From Arthrobacter sp. SLBN-122 (GTDB lineage Bacteria > Actinomycetota > Actinomycetes > Actinomycetales > Micrococcaceae): 64,000 nt of DNA. This document shows positions 51,193 through 60,022 of this stretch, piece by piece (position 1 is the first letter of the stretch; every line of letters starts with the position of its first letter). The stretch covers positions 992,001-1,056,000 of the forward strand of contig NZ_VFMS01000001.1 in the NCBI RefSeq assembly GCF_006715165.1. Reading direction: 5' to 3'. The notes below the pieces were generated by a model. It was not told where the DNA came from and searched no databases. It saw only the letters and a list, made by a program, of their open reading frames with translations. Position numbers and translations under genes: made by a program.

Positions 51193-53337
51193 CTACTCCT
51201 GTTGCGGGTTCAGGTGCTGGGAGTTCTCAACGCCGAGGGCCACCCTTAAACGGGCCAGCAGGTCGGACCGGTTTTCGGCGCCAAGGCGGCGGCGGATCCG
51301 GGCAATGTGGTGTTCTGCCGTCCTGGGCGAAATGTAGATGGCTTCGCCGATCTCACGGTAGGTTTTGCCCTCAAGCACCAGCCTGGCCACTTCCTTTTCG
51401 CGTTCACTCAGACCAGAGCCGTCCGGCTGGTGCGCCCTGCCGCCGTTCTCGGCAGCGGTTCCTGTTTGAATCGCGGCCCCGGACATGCCGCCGGCCGGGC
51501 TGCCCTGCGGGTGAAGGTCCCGTGCGCAGGAGAGCAGGCGCATCATGTCCCGCCGCTCGTCGGCACGTGCGGCGGCGTGACCTGCCAGCCTTGCGCCCTC
51601 CCAGGGCATTCCAACCGCACCGAGCAGCCTGGCCGCACCCTCCACATCAGAGGTGCGGAAGCGGCCGGCGAGCACCGATACCCAGGCTTTTCCCGCAGTG
51701 GCCAGGACTGCGGCAAGCTGGCTGTGGGCGGAGGCCCGCGCCAGTGCCGTTGCGTGCGGGGCAAGATCGGCGGGGCTTTCATTCAGCAGCGCGGCCTGGA
51801 CGCCCGCCCAATGCAGGGGAACGGCCCACAGGGCCGGTTCGCCCAGGCGGCCCAGCAGCCTCCATGCCTCTTCCAGGTAGTGCGCCACGCGCCGCGTCTC
51901 CCGCAGGCGGGCAGCAGCGATCAGCAGTTCTCCCCACGGGAGCAGGTTGTAGAGGTCCACCGAGGTATGGAGCATGGCCTCGCGGGCCCGTTCCCACGCC
52001 CTGAGGAGTTCCGGAACGTCGCCGTTCCGCCGGGCGAGACCCACCTCGAGTGCTGCGCACATGAACTCGTCCCGCGGGACCAGCGGCCAGTGGTTGACCT
52101 TGGCGGCTTCCGTGGCGGCCAGCCGGGCATCCTCGAGTTTGTCCTGCATCATGCACGCCCAGGCCTGCAGCAACAGGAGCCTTGGTTGTGCGGCATTGCC
52201 GCCCTGCCCGGCAGCAACAGCAGCCCTGCAGACGGTTTCCGCCAGGTGCGGCTCACCGGTATGCAAGGCCAGCAGGGCTGCCAGGGCGGCTGGCGTCTCC
52301 GGCAGCGGAAGTGATGTTCCTGCCGAGTTCAGCATGTCCGAGGCGTGGATCAGCACGGAGATGCCCTGTTGCGGCTTCTCTCCCAGGGATGCAAAGACTC
52401 CCTGGCCGGTCTGGACCAGGGTGGCGGCAAGGAGGGTGGGCGACGCTGCCGGCGCCCCGGGCTGGAAGAACGCCTCCGCACCGTCCCGGTCTCCGACTCC
52501 TATCAGGACAACGGCGGCAAGGGGCGCCGATACGCCCACCCGTTCCGGCCCCAACCAGCTGTAGACATCGGCTCCGCGTGCAAGCATCCCCCGTTGCGCC
52601 CACACGGAGGCGGCCACGTCCGCACCCCGCCGGGCATCCTGCGGTTCGGTGCTGACCAGGAGCGTGTCGATGGTGCGGGCAGCGGCATCCAGTTCACCAT
52701 CGCCGGCTGCCGCCTGTGCGCGCCGTGCTGCCGTCGCCACCGGATCGGCGCCGGCCAGGAGGGCCTCCTCATAGAGCTGTGACGCGAGCCTGGGGTTGTG
52801 CTCCAATGCACTGTCCGCGGCCAGCTCGAGCTCAGCGGCCACTCGGGCGTCAGACAGTCCTCCACGGGCCAGCTCGCGGGCAAGGCTTCCCAGCCGCTGT
52901 CCCGTCGAGGTGAACACACCCACAAGCTCACGCTGGAGCGCGTGCACCTTGGCAATGGGTGTGGCGGCCAGCAGTGCGTGCTGCGCCGTCCCCACCACAG
53001 TGCCGTCCGGCCTCAGCAGCCCGGCGGCCTCTGCCCGGTCCACCAGGGCATCAAGGTCCTCCACCCCGCCGTTGCCGAACTTCTGCTGCAGGTCCGCAGG
53101 CAGCGGCCCCGGCAGGGCGAAACCCACCGACAGCGCCAGCAGCAGCTCCCGCACCACGGCGTTGGTGCCCTTCAGCTGCCTGGCCATCAGCTCGGCGGCG
53201 TGCAACGGGTGCCCCTGGTCCTCCGGTCCTGCGAACGCAGCCTCCAGGTGTTCCTCCCGCTGAAACTGCACGTCCTGATACTGCCCGTTCTGATGCTGCA
53301 TGTCCTGAAGCTCCGCTCCGTGGATCTGCCCATCCAT
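51193..53337 (-). CDS. LuxR-family regulator with long sensor region (IniR-like)
   Basis: 714 aa. The C-terminal 65 residues are a LuxR/GerE helix-turn-helix (LSEREKEVARLVLEGKTYRE then ISPRTAEHHIARIRRRLGA). The 600 residues before it are alpha-helical and Ala/Leu-rich like the TPR-type part of LAL regulators, but no Walker A motif of an ATPase domain is visible. Mycobacterial IniR, which activates iniBAC, has the same C-terminal output domain. It lies between the Hsp70-like gene and iniB; the 165-bp gap to iniB may hold its target. The start at 53337 is 1 base past the Hsp70 stop; a Met 39 bases on is an alternative. Confidence 0.83.
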   Translation of the reverse strand: MDGQIHGAELQDMQHQNGQYQDVQFQREEHLEAAFAGPEDQGHPLHAAELMARQLKGTNAVVRELLLALSVGFALPGPLPADLQQKFGNGGVEDLDALVDRAEAAGLLRPDGTVVGTAQHALLAATPIAKVHALQRELVGVFTSTGQRLGSLARELARGGLSDARVAAELELAADSALEHNPRLASQLYEEALLAGADPVATAARRAQAAAGDGELDAAARTIDTLLVSTEPQDARRGADVAASVWAQRGMLARGADVYSWLGPERVGVSAPLAAVVLIGVGDRDGAEAFFQPGAPAASPTLLAATLVQTGQGVFASLGEKPQQGISVLIHASDMLNSAGTSLPLPETPAALAALLALHTGEPHLAETVCRAAVAAGQGGNAAQPRLLLLQAWACMMQDKLEDARLAATEAAKVNHWPLVPRDEFMCAALEVGLARRNGDVPELLRAWERAREAMLHTSVDLYNLLPWGELLIAAARLRETRRVAHYLEEAWRLLGRLGEPALWAVPLHWAGVQAALLNESPADLAPHATALARASAHSQLAAVLATAGKAWVSVLAGRFRTSDVEGAARLLGAVGMPWEGARLAGHAAARADERRDMMRLLSCARDLHPQGSPAGGMSGAAIQTGTAAENGGRAHQPDGSGLSEREKEVARLVLEGKTYREIGEAIYISPRTAEHHIARIRRRLGAENRSDLLARLRVALGVENSQHLNPQQE

Positions 53338-53338
53338 A

Positions 53339-55510
53339 TCAGGCCGCCGGAGAGGTGGTCGGGGCCGTTTCCACGGCTGCTTCAACAGAAGGGGACGCGG
53401 GCTCAAGCGGTGTCTCTTGCGGCAATGACGTAGCTTCCACGGCCACCTCCGTTAGGGTCGTCGAGGGATTCGGGTCAGATGTTGGACTTGTGCTGTCCGG
53501 CGAGGTGGGCGGGGTGGTTTCCCCTGTGGACGGATCGGTCGCAGGAGGAGTGGTGGTGTCACCCGTCCCGGAACCGGTTGGAGTTTCGGTGCCTGAGCTC
53601 TGCGTGGGTTCGCCTGAACCGCCGGGCTCCTGGGTATTCGAAGGGGTCCCGGACGGAGTGCCTGAATCGGTGCCTGACGGAGTCCCGGAAGCGGTGTCCG
53701 AAGGGGTCCCGGAGGAGGTGTCCGAAGGAGTTCCGGAAGGGGTGTCCAACGGGGAGGCGGGATCCACGGTAACGGCCCCGGGAACAGTCCCTGACCCGTC
53801 CGGCGTCCCACCGGAACCGGCGAGTGGATCGGGGGCGGCAACTCCGCCTGCCACGACAGGTCCGTCCGCAATGGCGCTGCTTCCCGGCCCCGGCCCTTCA
53901 CCGCCGGCTGCCTGCCCGGCGGGGGGTGCGGCAGCTGCTTCCAGTCCAGGCTCTGCGGCAAGGGGTTTCCTGGCGCTGGCCTCGACGCCTGCAAAGGGTC
54001 CGGGGACCGCCGCTGCCGTTGTTGCTTCCCCGGCACCGGCCTCGGCGGCACCGGCTGCATCTGCGCCAACTGAGCCGCCCGTAGTGCTGGCACCGGCCTG
54101 CGGCACGAACATGGCCGTCAGGCTGCCGAAGCCGTCCGGGCTTTGGGCGGCAGTAGCCGTGAGGACCGTCAGGAGAGCGGCGGCCGCGGCAACAGCGGTC
54201 ACTCGGACGGTAGGTTTTGGAGCGTGCGCGCCCCCGGCACCGTGCCGTGCACCGCGGACGGTGCCTGGCCCTGCAGGCGCACCTGCCGCCGTCGTATATT
54301 TGCGTGACCAGCTGGGCATTGCCGGGCCGGTTGGCGCGGGTGGCATGTCAGAGAGTACGACGGCGGATGGAGCCTCTGCGGCGTCCGCTTCGGTGACTGC
54401 CGCTTGGGATTCGACTGCTTCAGCTGCGGCGTGGGCAAGGACGGCCGCTACGGCGGCTCCCAGGCAGATGGAGGACTTGGGATCGGCGTCCACGGCGATG
54501 GGCCGGTCCAGCTCCTCGGACACCACCTGGGCCACGAGGGGAATCCGGGAGGAGCCGCCGATCAACAGCACCGTGGACAGGTCTGCCGGCTCCAGGTCGA
54601 GTTGGGCCAGCGATTGCTCCAGGGCTTCCACCGTTTCCCGCACGGGCTCTTCGATCAGTGCCTCGAACTCTGAACGGACCATGCGGACCTGCTGCTGGAC
54701 GCCGGGAAGCAGCACCGGAATGCTGGCTTCACTGTCCGCAGAGAGTGCTTCCTTGGCCTCCACGCATTCCCGCCGCAACCGCGTCAGGGCCCCCAGCACC
54801 GCCGGATCGCTGGTGTCCAGGCCTTCCAGCGCGTTCCCTGTATGCGCCGCCACGTAACGGAAGACGGCGGCGTCAAAGTCGGCGCCGCCCAGGTCTTCGA
54901 TGCCCTCCGGGCGCCCCAGGAGCTCAAAGCGGCTGCTGCCGCACTTCCTCAGCACGGCGGTGTCGAAGGTGCCGCCGCCGAGGTCGTACACGGCAATGGT
55001 GCTGCCTTCCTCCACCCGCACCTGGGATGCGTAGTGCAGGGCTGCGGCCTCGGGTTCGGGAAGGAGGGTGACCTTCTCCAGGCCATGTGCGGCGAGGGCA
55101 TCACGGATCACTGAGAGGCGGTGGCTGCCCCAGGCTGCGGGGTGGGTCAGGAAAACGGCCGACGCCGGACCCCCCTCGCGTTCGGCGGCCCGGTCCGCCA
55201 CCCAACGGGCCATGGTGGCGAAGACGTCCTCCGGCTGCAGCGCCAGGGTGCCCAGGACGAACGGGACGTCGTCGCCAATCCGGCGCTTGAATTCCCGCAC
55301 TACGCGTTCGGGCGAGTCCAGTCCGCGGCGTTCCGCGGCCTCGCCCACCAGGACCGCGCCTTCCTCGGGGTAGTACACCACGGACGGCACGGAGGCTCCA
55401 CGCGCACCGAGGGGCAGGCACTCGGGCACGGCGGAGGGACCGTGGTGAAATCGAACAACGGCAGCTGCCGTGAAACTGGTCCCGACGTCAACGGCGAGAG
55501 CGTAGCTCAT
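53339..55510 (-). CDS. Membrane-anchored Hsp70-like ATPase with Ser/Thr/Pro-rich tail
   Basis: 723 aa. Residues 1-360 are an Hsp70/actin-fold ATPase: ALAVDVGTSFTAAAVVRF (phosphate 1), VYDLGGGTFDTAVL (phosphate 2), LLIGGSSRIPLV (adenosine). No substrate-binding beta-domain follows; instead there is a linker, one hydrophobic segment at about 435-455 (VRVTAVAAAAALLTVLTATA) and a 268-residue low-complexity tail with SGTPSGT/SDT repeats. With the ATPase inside, the tail would be outside. Start MSYALAVDVGT after GAGG. Heads the five-gene cluster. Related Hsp70-family proteins accompany actinobacterial envelope genes, but the function is unknown. Confidence 0.84.
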   Translation of the reverse strand: MSYALAVDVGTSFTAAAVVRFHHGPSAVPECLPLGARGASVPSVVYYPEEGAVLVGEAAERRGLDSPERVVREFKRRIGDDVPFVLGTLALQPEDVFATMARWVADRAAEREGGPASAVFLTHPAAWGSHRLSVIRDALAAHGLEKVTLLPEPEAAALHYASQVRVEEGSTIAVYDLGGGTFDTAVLRKCGSSRFELLGRPEGIEDLGGADFDAAVFRYVAAHTGNALEGLDTSDPAVLGALTRLRRECVEAKEALSADSEASIPVLLPGVQQQVRMVRSEFEALIEEPVRETVEALEQSLAQLDLEPADLSTVLLIGGSSRIPLVAQVVSEELDRPIAVDADPKSSICLGAAVAAVLAHAAAEAVESQAAVTEADAAEAPSAVVLSDMPPAPTGPAMPSWSRKYTTAAGAPAGPGTVRGARHGAGGAHAPKPTVRVTAVAAAAALLTVLTATAAQSPDGFGSLTAMFVPQAGASTTGGSVGADAAGAAEAGAGEATTAAAVPGPFAGVEASARKPLAAEPGLEAAAAPPAGQAAGGEGPGPGSSAIADGPVVAGGVAAPDPLAGSGGTPDGSGTVPGAVTVDPASPLDTPSGTPSDTSSGTPSDTASGTPSGTDSGTPSGTPSNTQEPGGSGEPTQSSGTETPTGSGTGDTTTPPATDPSTGETTPPTSPDSTSPTSDPNPSTTLTEVAVEATSLPQETPLEPASPSVEAAVETAPTTSPAA
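53620..53760. repeat. Repeats encoding the Ser/Thr/Pro tail of the Hsp70-like protein
   Basis: Degenerate short repeats of the type GTCCGAAGGGGTCCC/GGAGGTGTCC, coding TPSGTPSDTSSGTPSDT on the minus strand. Confidence 0.7.
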
Positions 55511-55686
55511 GGGTACCTCGGAAAGCTGGTGTTTCACCTGCAAGCTTCATCACAGGGAACGTCACAAACGTAGCATTACCGAAGGACCGGGGAACACCCC
55601 TGTTGGTACATCGAATGGTTATTTACCGGGCAGTAGCCGTAACTGAGTGCCGTCACCCGTTTCGGGTTCAAAAAACCCCGGTTTTT

Positions 55687-55702
55687 AGGGCCGGAAGGCC
55701 CT
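55687..55702 (-). terminator. Possible terminator after ccsB
   Basis: Six-bp stem AGGGCC with GGAA loop, then A- and T-rich sequence. Short and weak. The rest of the 216 bp between ccsB and the Hsp70-like gene (55511-55726) should contain that gene's promoter, but no convincing -35/-10 pair was picked out. Confidence 0.4.
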
Positions 55703-55726
55703 GTTCCAAGGGCCTGATGATCCTCC

Positions 55727-56836
55727 CTAGAGGCCTGAGTAGGAGTGGAGCCCGTTGAAGAACTGGTTCACGATGGTGAAGTTGAAGATCACGCAGAGGT
55801 AGCCCACGATCGACAGCCACGCTGCGCGTGTTCCGGTCCAGCCGCGGGTGGCACGTGCGTGCAGGTAACCGGCGTAGACCACCCAGATCACGAAGGTCCA
55901 CACTTCCTTGGTGTCCCAGCCCCAGAACCGGCCCCAGGCTTTCTCGGCCCAGATGGCACCGAACATCAGGGTGAAGGTCCAGCCAATGAAGGCGATGGCG
56001 TTGATGCGGTAGGAAAGGTTTTCCAGGCTCAGCGCGGACGGCACCAGGCGCATGAAGCCGAGCTTGTCGGCGCCGCCTGCCGCCACGGTCTTCTGCCGGT
56101 GGGACTGCACCAGCTGCAGTGCGGACATGGCAAAGGTCAGCGTGAACAGCGCCGAAGACAGCACAGCGATGGAAACGTGGATGACCAGCCAGTAGCTCTG
56201 GAGGGCGGGAACCAGGTGGCCCACCGGGGTCCAGAACGCCACCGAGGCAGCCACCAGCATGATGACCACCAGGCCCACCACGAAGGTACCCAGGAAGCGG
56301 AGGTCGCGGCGGATCAGCGAGAGCAGGAACACGGCCGCCACCAGGAACGCGCCGGTGGTGAGGAACTCATACATGTTGCCCCACGGCACGCGGCCTGCGC
56401 CCAGTGCCCTGGTGACCACGCCGGCGCCGTGGATGACGGCCGCGAGGGTGGTTACGGCTACGGCGACCCGTGCCGGAACCCGGCGCTCCGCAGCGTACTT
56501 CATGTCGCCGTCAGCCGTTACAACGCCGCCGGTTCCTGCGCGGCCGGTCTTGGCAGCGGACGACGACGGACGCTCTGCCCGGCCTGCCGGCCCGTCCAGG
56601 CGGGACTCGACACTGGATCCTTCGGGTTCCCCCGCCCCGGCAGCAACACCGGCGGCTACCGGGACCTTGGCGGCAGCACTTGCCTGGGCGGCCTTGAGGT
56701 CCACGGCGCGCAGCGCCTTGCTGCTCTTGGCCAGGTCCCAGGCGAAGGCGATGAAGGCCACGGTGTAGGTACCCGCCGCCAGCAGCATGAAGAGTTCGCT
56801 GTACTGGCCCATGGTTTCGTTGATTCCGAATGGCAT
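55727..56836 (-). CDS. ccsB: Cytochrome c biogenesis protein CcsB (ResC/CcsA type)
   Basis: 369 aa with about eight membrane helices. The haem-handling motif WGRFWGWDTKEVWTF is the signature WWD domain of CcsA/ResC proteins; several conserved His residues lie in the helices (AAVIHGAGVV, YWLVIHVSIA, YAGYLHARA). It delivers haem across the membrane for covalent attachment, as a complex with ResB. Its start overlaps the resB stop by one base (TAATG). Confidence 0.94.
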   Translation of the reverse strand: MPFGINETMGQYSELFMLLAAGTYTVAFIAFAWDLAKSSKALRAVDLKAAQASAAAKVPVAAGVAAGAGEPEGSSVESRLDGPAGRAERPSSSAAKTGRAGTGGVVTADGDMKYAAERRVPARVAVAVTTLAAVIHGAGVVTRALGAGRVPWGNMYEFLTTGAFLVAAVFLLSLIRRDLRFLGTFVVGLVVIMLVAASVAFWTPVGHLVPALQSYWLVIHVSIAVLSSALFTLTFAMSALQLVQSHRQKTVAAGGADKLGFMRLVPSALSLENLSYRINAIAFIGWTFTLMFGAIWAEKAWGRFWGWDTKEVWTFVIWVVYAGYLHARATRGWTGTRAAWLSIVGYLCVIFNFTIVNQFFNGLHSYSGL

Positions 56837-58644
56837 TACTGGTCCTTTTCGGGCCCGGTGGGGCCTGCTGGGGTGGTGACGGGGCCTGCGGCATTGTCGG
56901 CGGAGCCTGCGACATTATCGCTTGCCCTGCTGGGAGTTCGCTGGGACTGGACATCGCCTTGAGAGGCAAGGACTTCAGAGGCAAGGTCCTGGGACGCAGA
57001 GCCTTCAGGGTCGGTGTCTTCCGGCAGCTGCCACTCGGTGGCGAAGAGTTTCCGGAGGGCTGCTGCCTCGCCGGCCAGGCGGTGGTCCTCGCCACGGGCC
57101 AGGAGTCCGTATTCCACCATGGTGCGGCCGTCGTCAGCGGTGCCCGTCCGCACCCAGACGCGCCGGCGGTTGACGTAGAGCGAGAGGATGAGGCCGGCCA
57201 CGGCCAGCAAAGCGAAGACCAGGGCGTAGGCCTGTCCGGGGTTGTGGTGGATGTCCACGCCGATGTACCGCTTCACGCCGTCGAAGCTGATGGTGCCTTT
57301 GCCGTCCGGCAGCGTGTAGGTGGAGCCCGGCGCCAGGGTGATGCCGCCGGCGGCCAGGTTCCTGGCGTTGAGCGGGGTCAGGTCCTTGACGTCCAGCTCG
57401 AAGACGTTCTGCGGGGCGCCGCTGTTCAGGCCCAGGTCCCCGTAGTAGGAGTTCAGGGTCAGCTGGGGGTTGAACAGCTCCGGGTCTGCGCTGAAGGAGA
57501 CATTCTTGTCCGTCACGAACGCGGTGGGCAGGAAGAAGCCCACGAAGCCCAGCTGGTCCGGCTGGGCATCGGGCACCTTGATGACCACGGAGGAGTAGTA
57601 GTTATCGCCCTGGAGTTTGGCCACCACGGGGCCCTGCATGGCCACGTTGCCGGCTCCGTCCCGGATGGTCACCACCGGTGCGTAGCCGTTACCGGTGAGG
57701 TAGATGCTGGTCCCGCCCAGGGTCACGGGATCGTTGACCTTCAGGATTTCCTGCTTGGGCGGGGCGTCCGGGTTTTCCTTGGTGGTGACGGTGGCGGCGA
57801 AGTCGATGGGCTGGCCGAACTTGCCCCTGGATTCGCGGTCGAACGTGATGTTGAACTTGTCCAGCTGGAGCGAGTACGGCTGCAGCTGGCTGGACTGGAA
57901 GTTGGTGCCCGGGTTGAACTGGTCGTAGCCCACCAGGGTGTTCACGAAGGTGTCGCCTTCCACCAGGATGCGTTGGCCGCTGTACCCGAACAGGCCGCCC
58001 GCGGCCACGGCCACCAGCACGCCGATCAGCGAGGTATGGAAGACGAGGTTGCCCACTTCCTTCATGAACCCGCGCTCGGCCCCCAGCGACGGGCGGTTGC
58101 CGCCGGCGTCCCGGACCTCAACCCGGTAGCCGCGCTTCCGCAGCAGCCCCGCGGCACCGTTGATGGCGTCCGACGCCGGGATCCCGGCTCCGGCGGGAAT
58201 CACCAGGGTGCCGTATTCCGGCAGCCGGGAGAGGCGCTGCGGCGTGCGTGGCGGCTGGGAGCGCATGGCTTTGTAGTGGGCGATGGCGCGCGGCACCACG
58301 CAGCCGATCAGCGAGATGAACAACAGAAGGTAGATCGCTGAGAACCAGGCCGACGAGTAGACATCATAGAGCTGCAGGGAGTCCAGCAGCTTGCCGTAGT
58401 CCGGGTGGTCCTTGATGTACTGGGTCACCACGGCCGGGTTGGCCGGCCGCTGCGGGAACAGGGAGCCGGGGACGGCGGCGACGGCGAGGAGCAGCAGCAG
58501 GAACAGCGCCGTGCGCATGCTGGTCAGCTGGGTCCAGGCCCACCGCAGCATGCCCCTGGGCCCCAGGGCCGGAAGGGCGGCCTGGGCCTTTGCTTCCGCA
58601 ACGGGGTCGGATTGCTTCTTCTTTACGTTCACACGCTCGCTCAT
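56836..58644 (-). CDS. resB: Cytochrome c biogenesis protein ResB
   Basis: 602 aa. Membrane helices near residues 45, 105, 205 and 490 flank a large external domain, as in ResB/Ccs1. Phrases LTSMRTALFLLLLLAVAAVPGS, PRTPQRLSRLPEYGTL and GFFLPTAFVTDKNVSFSADP are family-like. The start MSERVNVKKKQSDP overlaps the ccdA stop (TGATG); the frame is open far upstream, but over ccdA. Holds apocytochrome and haem with CcsB. Confidence 0.93.
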   Translation of the reverse strand: MSERVNVKKKQSDPVAEAKAQAALPALGPRGMLRWAWTQLTSMRTALFLLLLLAVAAVPGSLFPQRPANPAVVTQYIKDHPDYGKLLDSLQLYDVYSSAWFSAIYLLLFISLIGCVVPRAIAHYKAMRSQPPRTPQRLSRLPEYGTLVIPAGAGIPASDAINGAAGLLRKRGYRVEVRDAGGNRPSLGAERGFMKEVGNLVFHTSLIGVLVAVAAGGLFGYSGQRILVEGDTFVNTLVGYDQFNPGTNFQSSQLQPYSLQLDKFNITFDRESRGKFGQPIDFAATVTTKENPDAPPKQEILKVNDPVTLGGTSIYLTGNGYAPVVTIRDGAGNVAMQGPVVAKLQGDNYYSSVVIKVPDAQPDQLGFVGFFLPTAFVTDKNVSFSADPELFNPQLTLNSYYGDLGLNSGAPQNVFELDVKDLTPLNARNLAAGGITLAPGSTYTLPDGKGTISFDGVKRYIGVDIHHNPGQAYALVFALLAVAGLILSLYVNRRRVWVRTGTADDGRTMVEYGLLARGEDHRLAGEAAALRKLFATEWQLPEDTDPEGSASQDLASEVLASQGDVQSQRTPSRASDNVAGSADNAAGPVTTPAGPTGPEKDQ

Positions 58645-59399
58645 CAGATCGGCAACTTCACGTCGGTTTGGAACCAGTACTGCAGCCCTGTCACCCAGGT
58701 CCCCCAGACGCCGGTGGCCATCAGCAGCCCGAGCACCACCAGGATTCCGCCGCCGGTCCGCTGGATGGCCAGCCGGTGCTTGCGGAAGAACGCCATGACG
58801 CCCATCCCCCGGCGCAGGGCCAGCGCGATCAACAGGAACGGAATGCCCAGCCCCAGGCTGTAGACGAACGCCAGGAAGGCGCCCTTGGCCGCCGAGGATC
58901 CGCCGGAAAGGCTCAGCAGCTGGACGGCTGAATACGTGGGTCCGATGCACGGCGCCCAGCCCAGGCCGAAGGTCAGCCCCAGCAACGGCGCCCCCCAGAG
59001 CCCGGCCGGTGGTTTGGCATGGATCTTCGCGTCCCGCTGGAGCCAGCTGAAGCCGCCCATGAAGACGATGCCCATGATGATCACCAGGACTCCCAGGAGC
59101 TGGGTGATCCACGCGTTCTGGCTGCCGGTGATCAGGGTGCCCAGCTGGCCGAAGGCGCCGCCCAGCAGGACGAAGATCACCGAGAAGCCGAGGACGAACA
59201 GCCCGATCCCTGCCAGCATGCGGCCACGCTTTTGCTTTTGCAGGTCCACGCCGCTCAGGCCCGTGACGTAACCGAGGTAGCCGGGAACCAGTGGAAGGAC
59301 GCAGGGGGACAGGAAGGAGACCAGTCCGGCGAGCAGTGCCACCGGAATGGCCAGCAGGATGGAGCCGCTGAGGATGGCTTCAGCAAAGGGGCTGTTCAC
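58644..59399 (-). CDS. ccdA: Thiol-disulfide interchange membrane protein CcdA
   Basis: 251 aa, six helices, GTG start. The two redox cysteines are in FLSPCVLPLVPGYLGY and GLGWAPCIGPTYSA, the classic CcdA pair. It carries electrons from cytoplasmic thioredoxin to ResA/TlpA outside to keep the CXXCH motif of apocytochrome c reduced. Nine bases after tlpA. Confidence 0.95.
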   Translation of the reverse strand: MNSPFAEAILSGSILLAIPVALLAGLVSFLSPCVLPLVPGYLGYVTGLSGVDLQKQKRGRMLAGIGLFVLGFSVIFVLLGGAFGQLGTLITGSQNAWITQLLGVLVIIMGIVFMGGFSWLQRDAKIHAKPPAGLWGAPLLGLTFGLGWAPCIGPTYSAVQLLSLSGGSSAAKGAFLAFVYSLGLGIPFLLIALALRRGMGVMAFFRKHRLAIQRTGGGILVVLGLLMATGVWGTWVTGLQYWFQTDVKLPI

Positions 59400-59408
59400 G
59401 GTCCCGCC

Positions 59409-60020
59409 CTACTCGGCCACGGCGGCGCTGATGAGGGCCTTCAGGGTGCCCTTTTCAATCTCGCCGAGGACGCGCGAGGCCACCCGTCCCTGCTTGTCCA
59501 GGACCAGGGTGGTGGGCACGGCGCCGGGCGGCACCAGGCCGGACACAGACAGCAGGACGCTGCCGTCCTTGTCGTCAAAGCTCGGGTAGGTCAGATTGAA
59601 GGTCTTCTCGAACGCCTCCGCCGTGGGCTTTTCGTCCCGGAGGTTGACGCCGAAGAACTGGACACCCTGGTCCTTGAACTCCTGGTGCAGTTCTTCGAGG
59701 AGCGGTGCCTCCACCCGGCAGGGGGCGCAGGCGGCGAACCAGAAGTTCAGGACGCTGACCTTGCCCTGGAAGTCGGCGGGGGTTACTGCGGTGCCGTTGA
59801 AAAGCGCACCCTGGATCTGCACGGCTTCCTTACGGTCCGCCGCGGCGAACTCGGTCACGGAGCCGTCACCCGCCACATAGTTTTTGTTGTCGCCCGCCTT
59901 GGCCTGCTTGGCCAGCGCATCCTCCTGGGCACAGCCGGACAGGCCCAGGGTCAGTGCGGTGAGGGCCAAGCCGCCGGCAGCGAGCATGCTCCGGCGCGAG
60001 GGAAGGTTGTTGCTGCTCAC
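59409..60020 (-). CDS. TlpA/ResA-like thioredoxin lipoprotein
   Basis: 203 aa. The GTG start gives a signal peptide with SRRSML and lipobox LSGC (Cys30). The thioredoxin fold holds WFAACAPCRVEAP, an active CAPC pair, and LVPPGAVPTTLVLDKQGRV with the cis-Pro. It would reduce apocytochrome c thiols using electrons from CcdA. Two bases after the upstream phosphatase. Confidence 0.93.
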   Translation of the reverse strand: MSSNNLPSRRSMLAAGGLALTALTLGLSGCAQEDALAKQAKAGDNKNYVAGDGSVTEFAAADRKEAVQIQGALFNGTAVTPADFQGKVSVLNFWFAACAPCRVEAPLLEELHQEFKDQGVQFFGVNLRDEKPTAEAFEKTFNLTYPSFDDKDGSVLLSVSGLVPPGAVPTTLVLDKQGRVASRVLGEIEKGTLKALISAAVAE

Positions 60021-60022
60021 GG

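Noticed and set aside
56836..59112. A 758-residue upstream extension of ResB
   Set aside because: The extra 156 residues run over ccdA in another frame and are Gly/Arg/Pro-rich without a domain; the start at 58644 overlaps the ccdA stop as expected for this operon.
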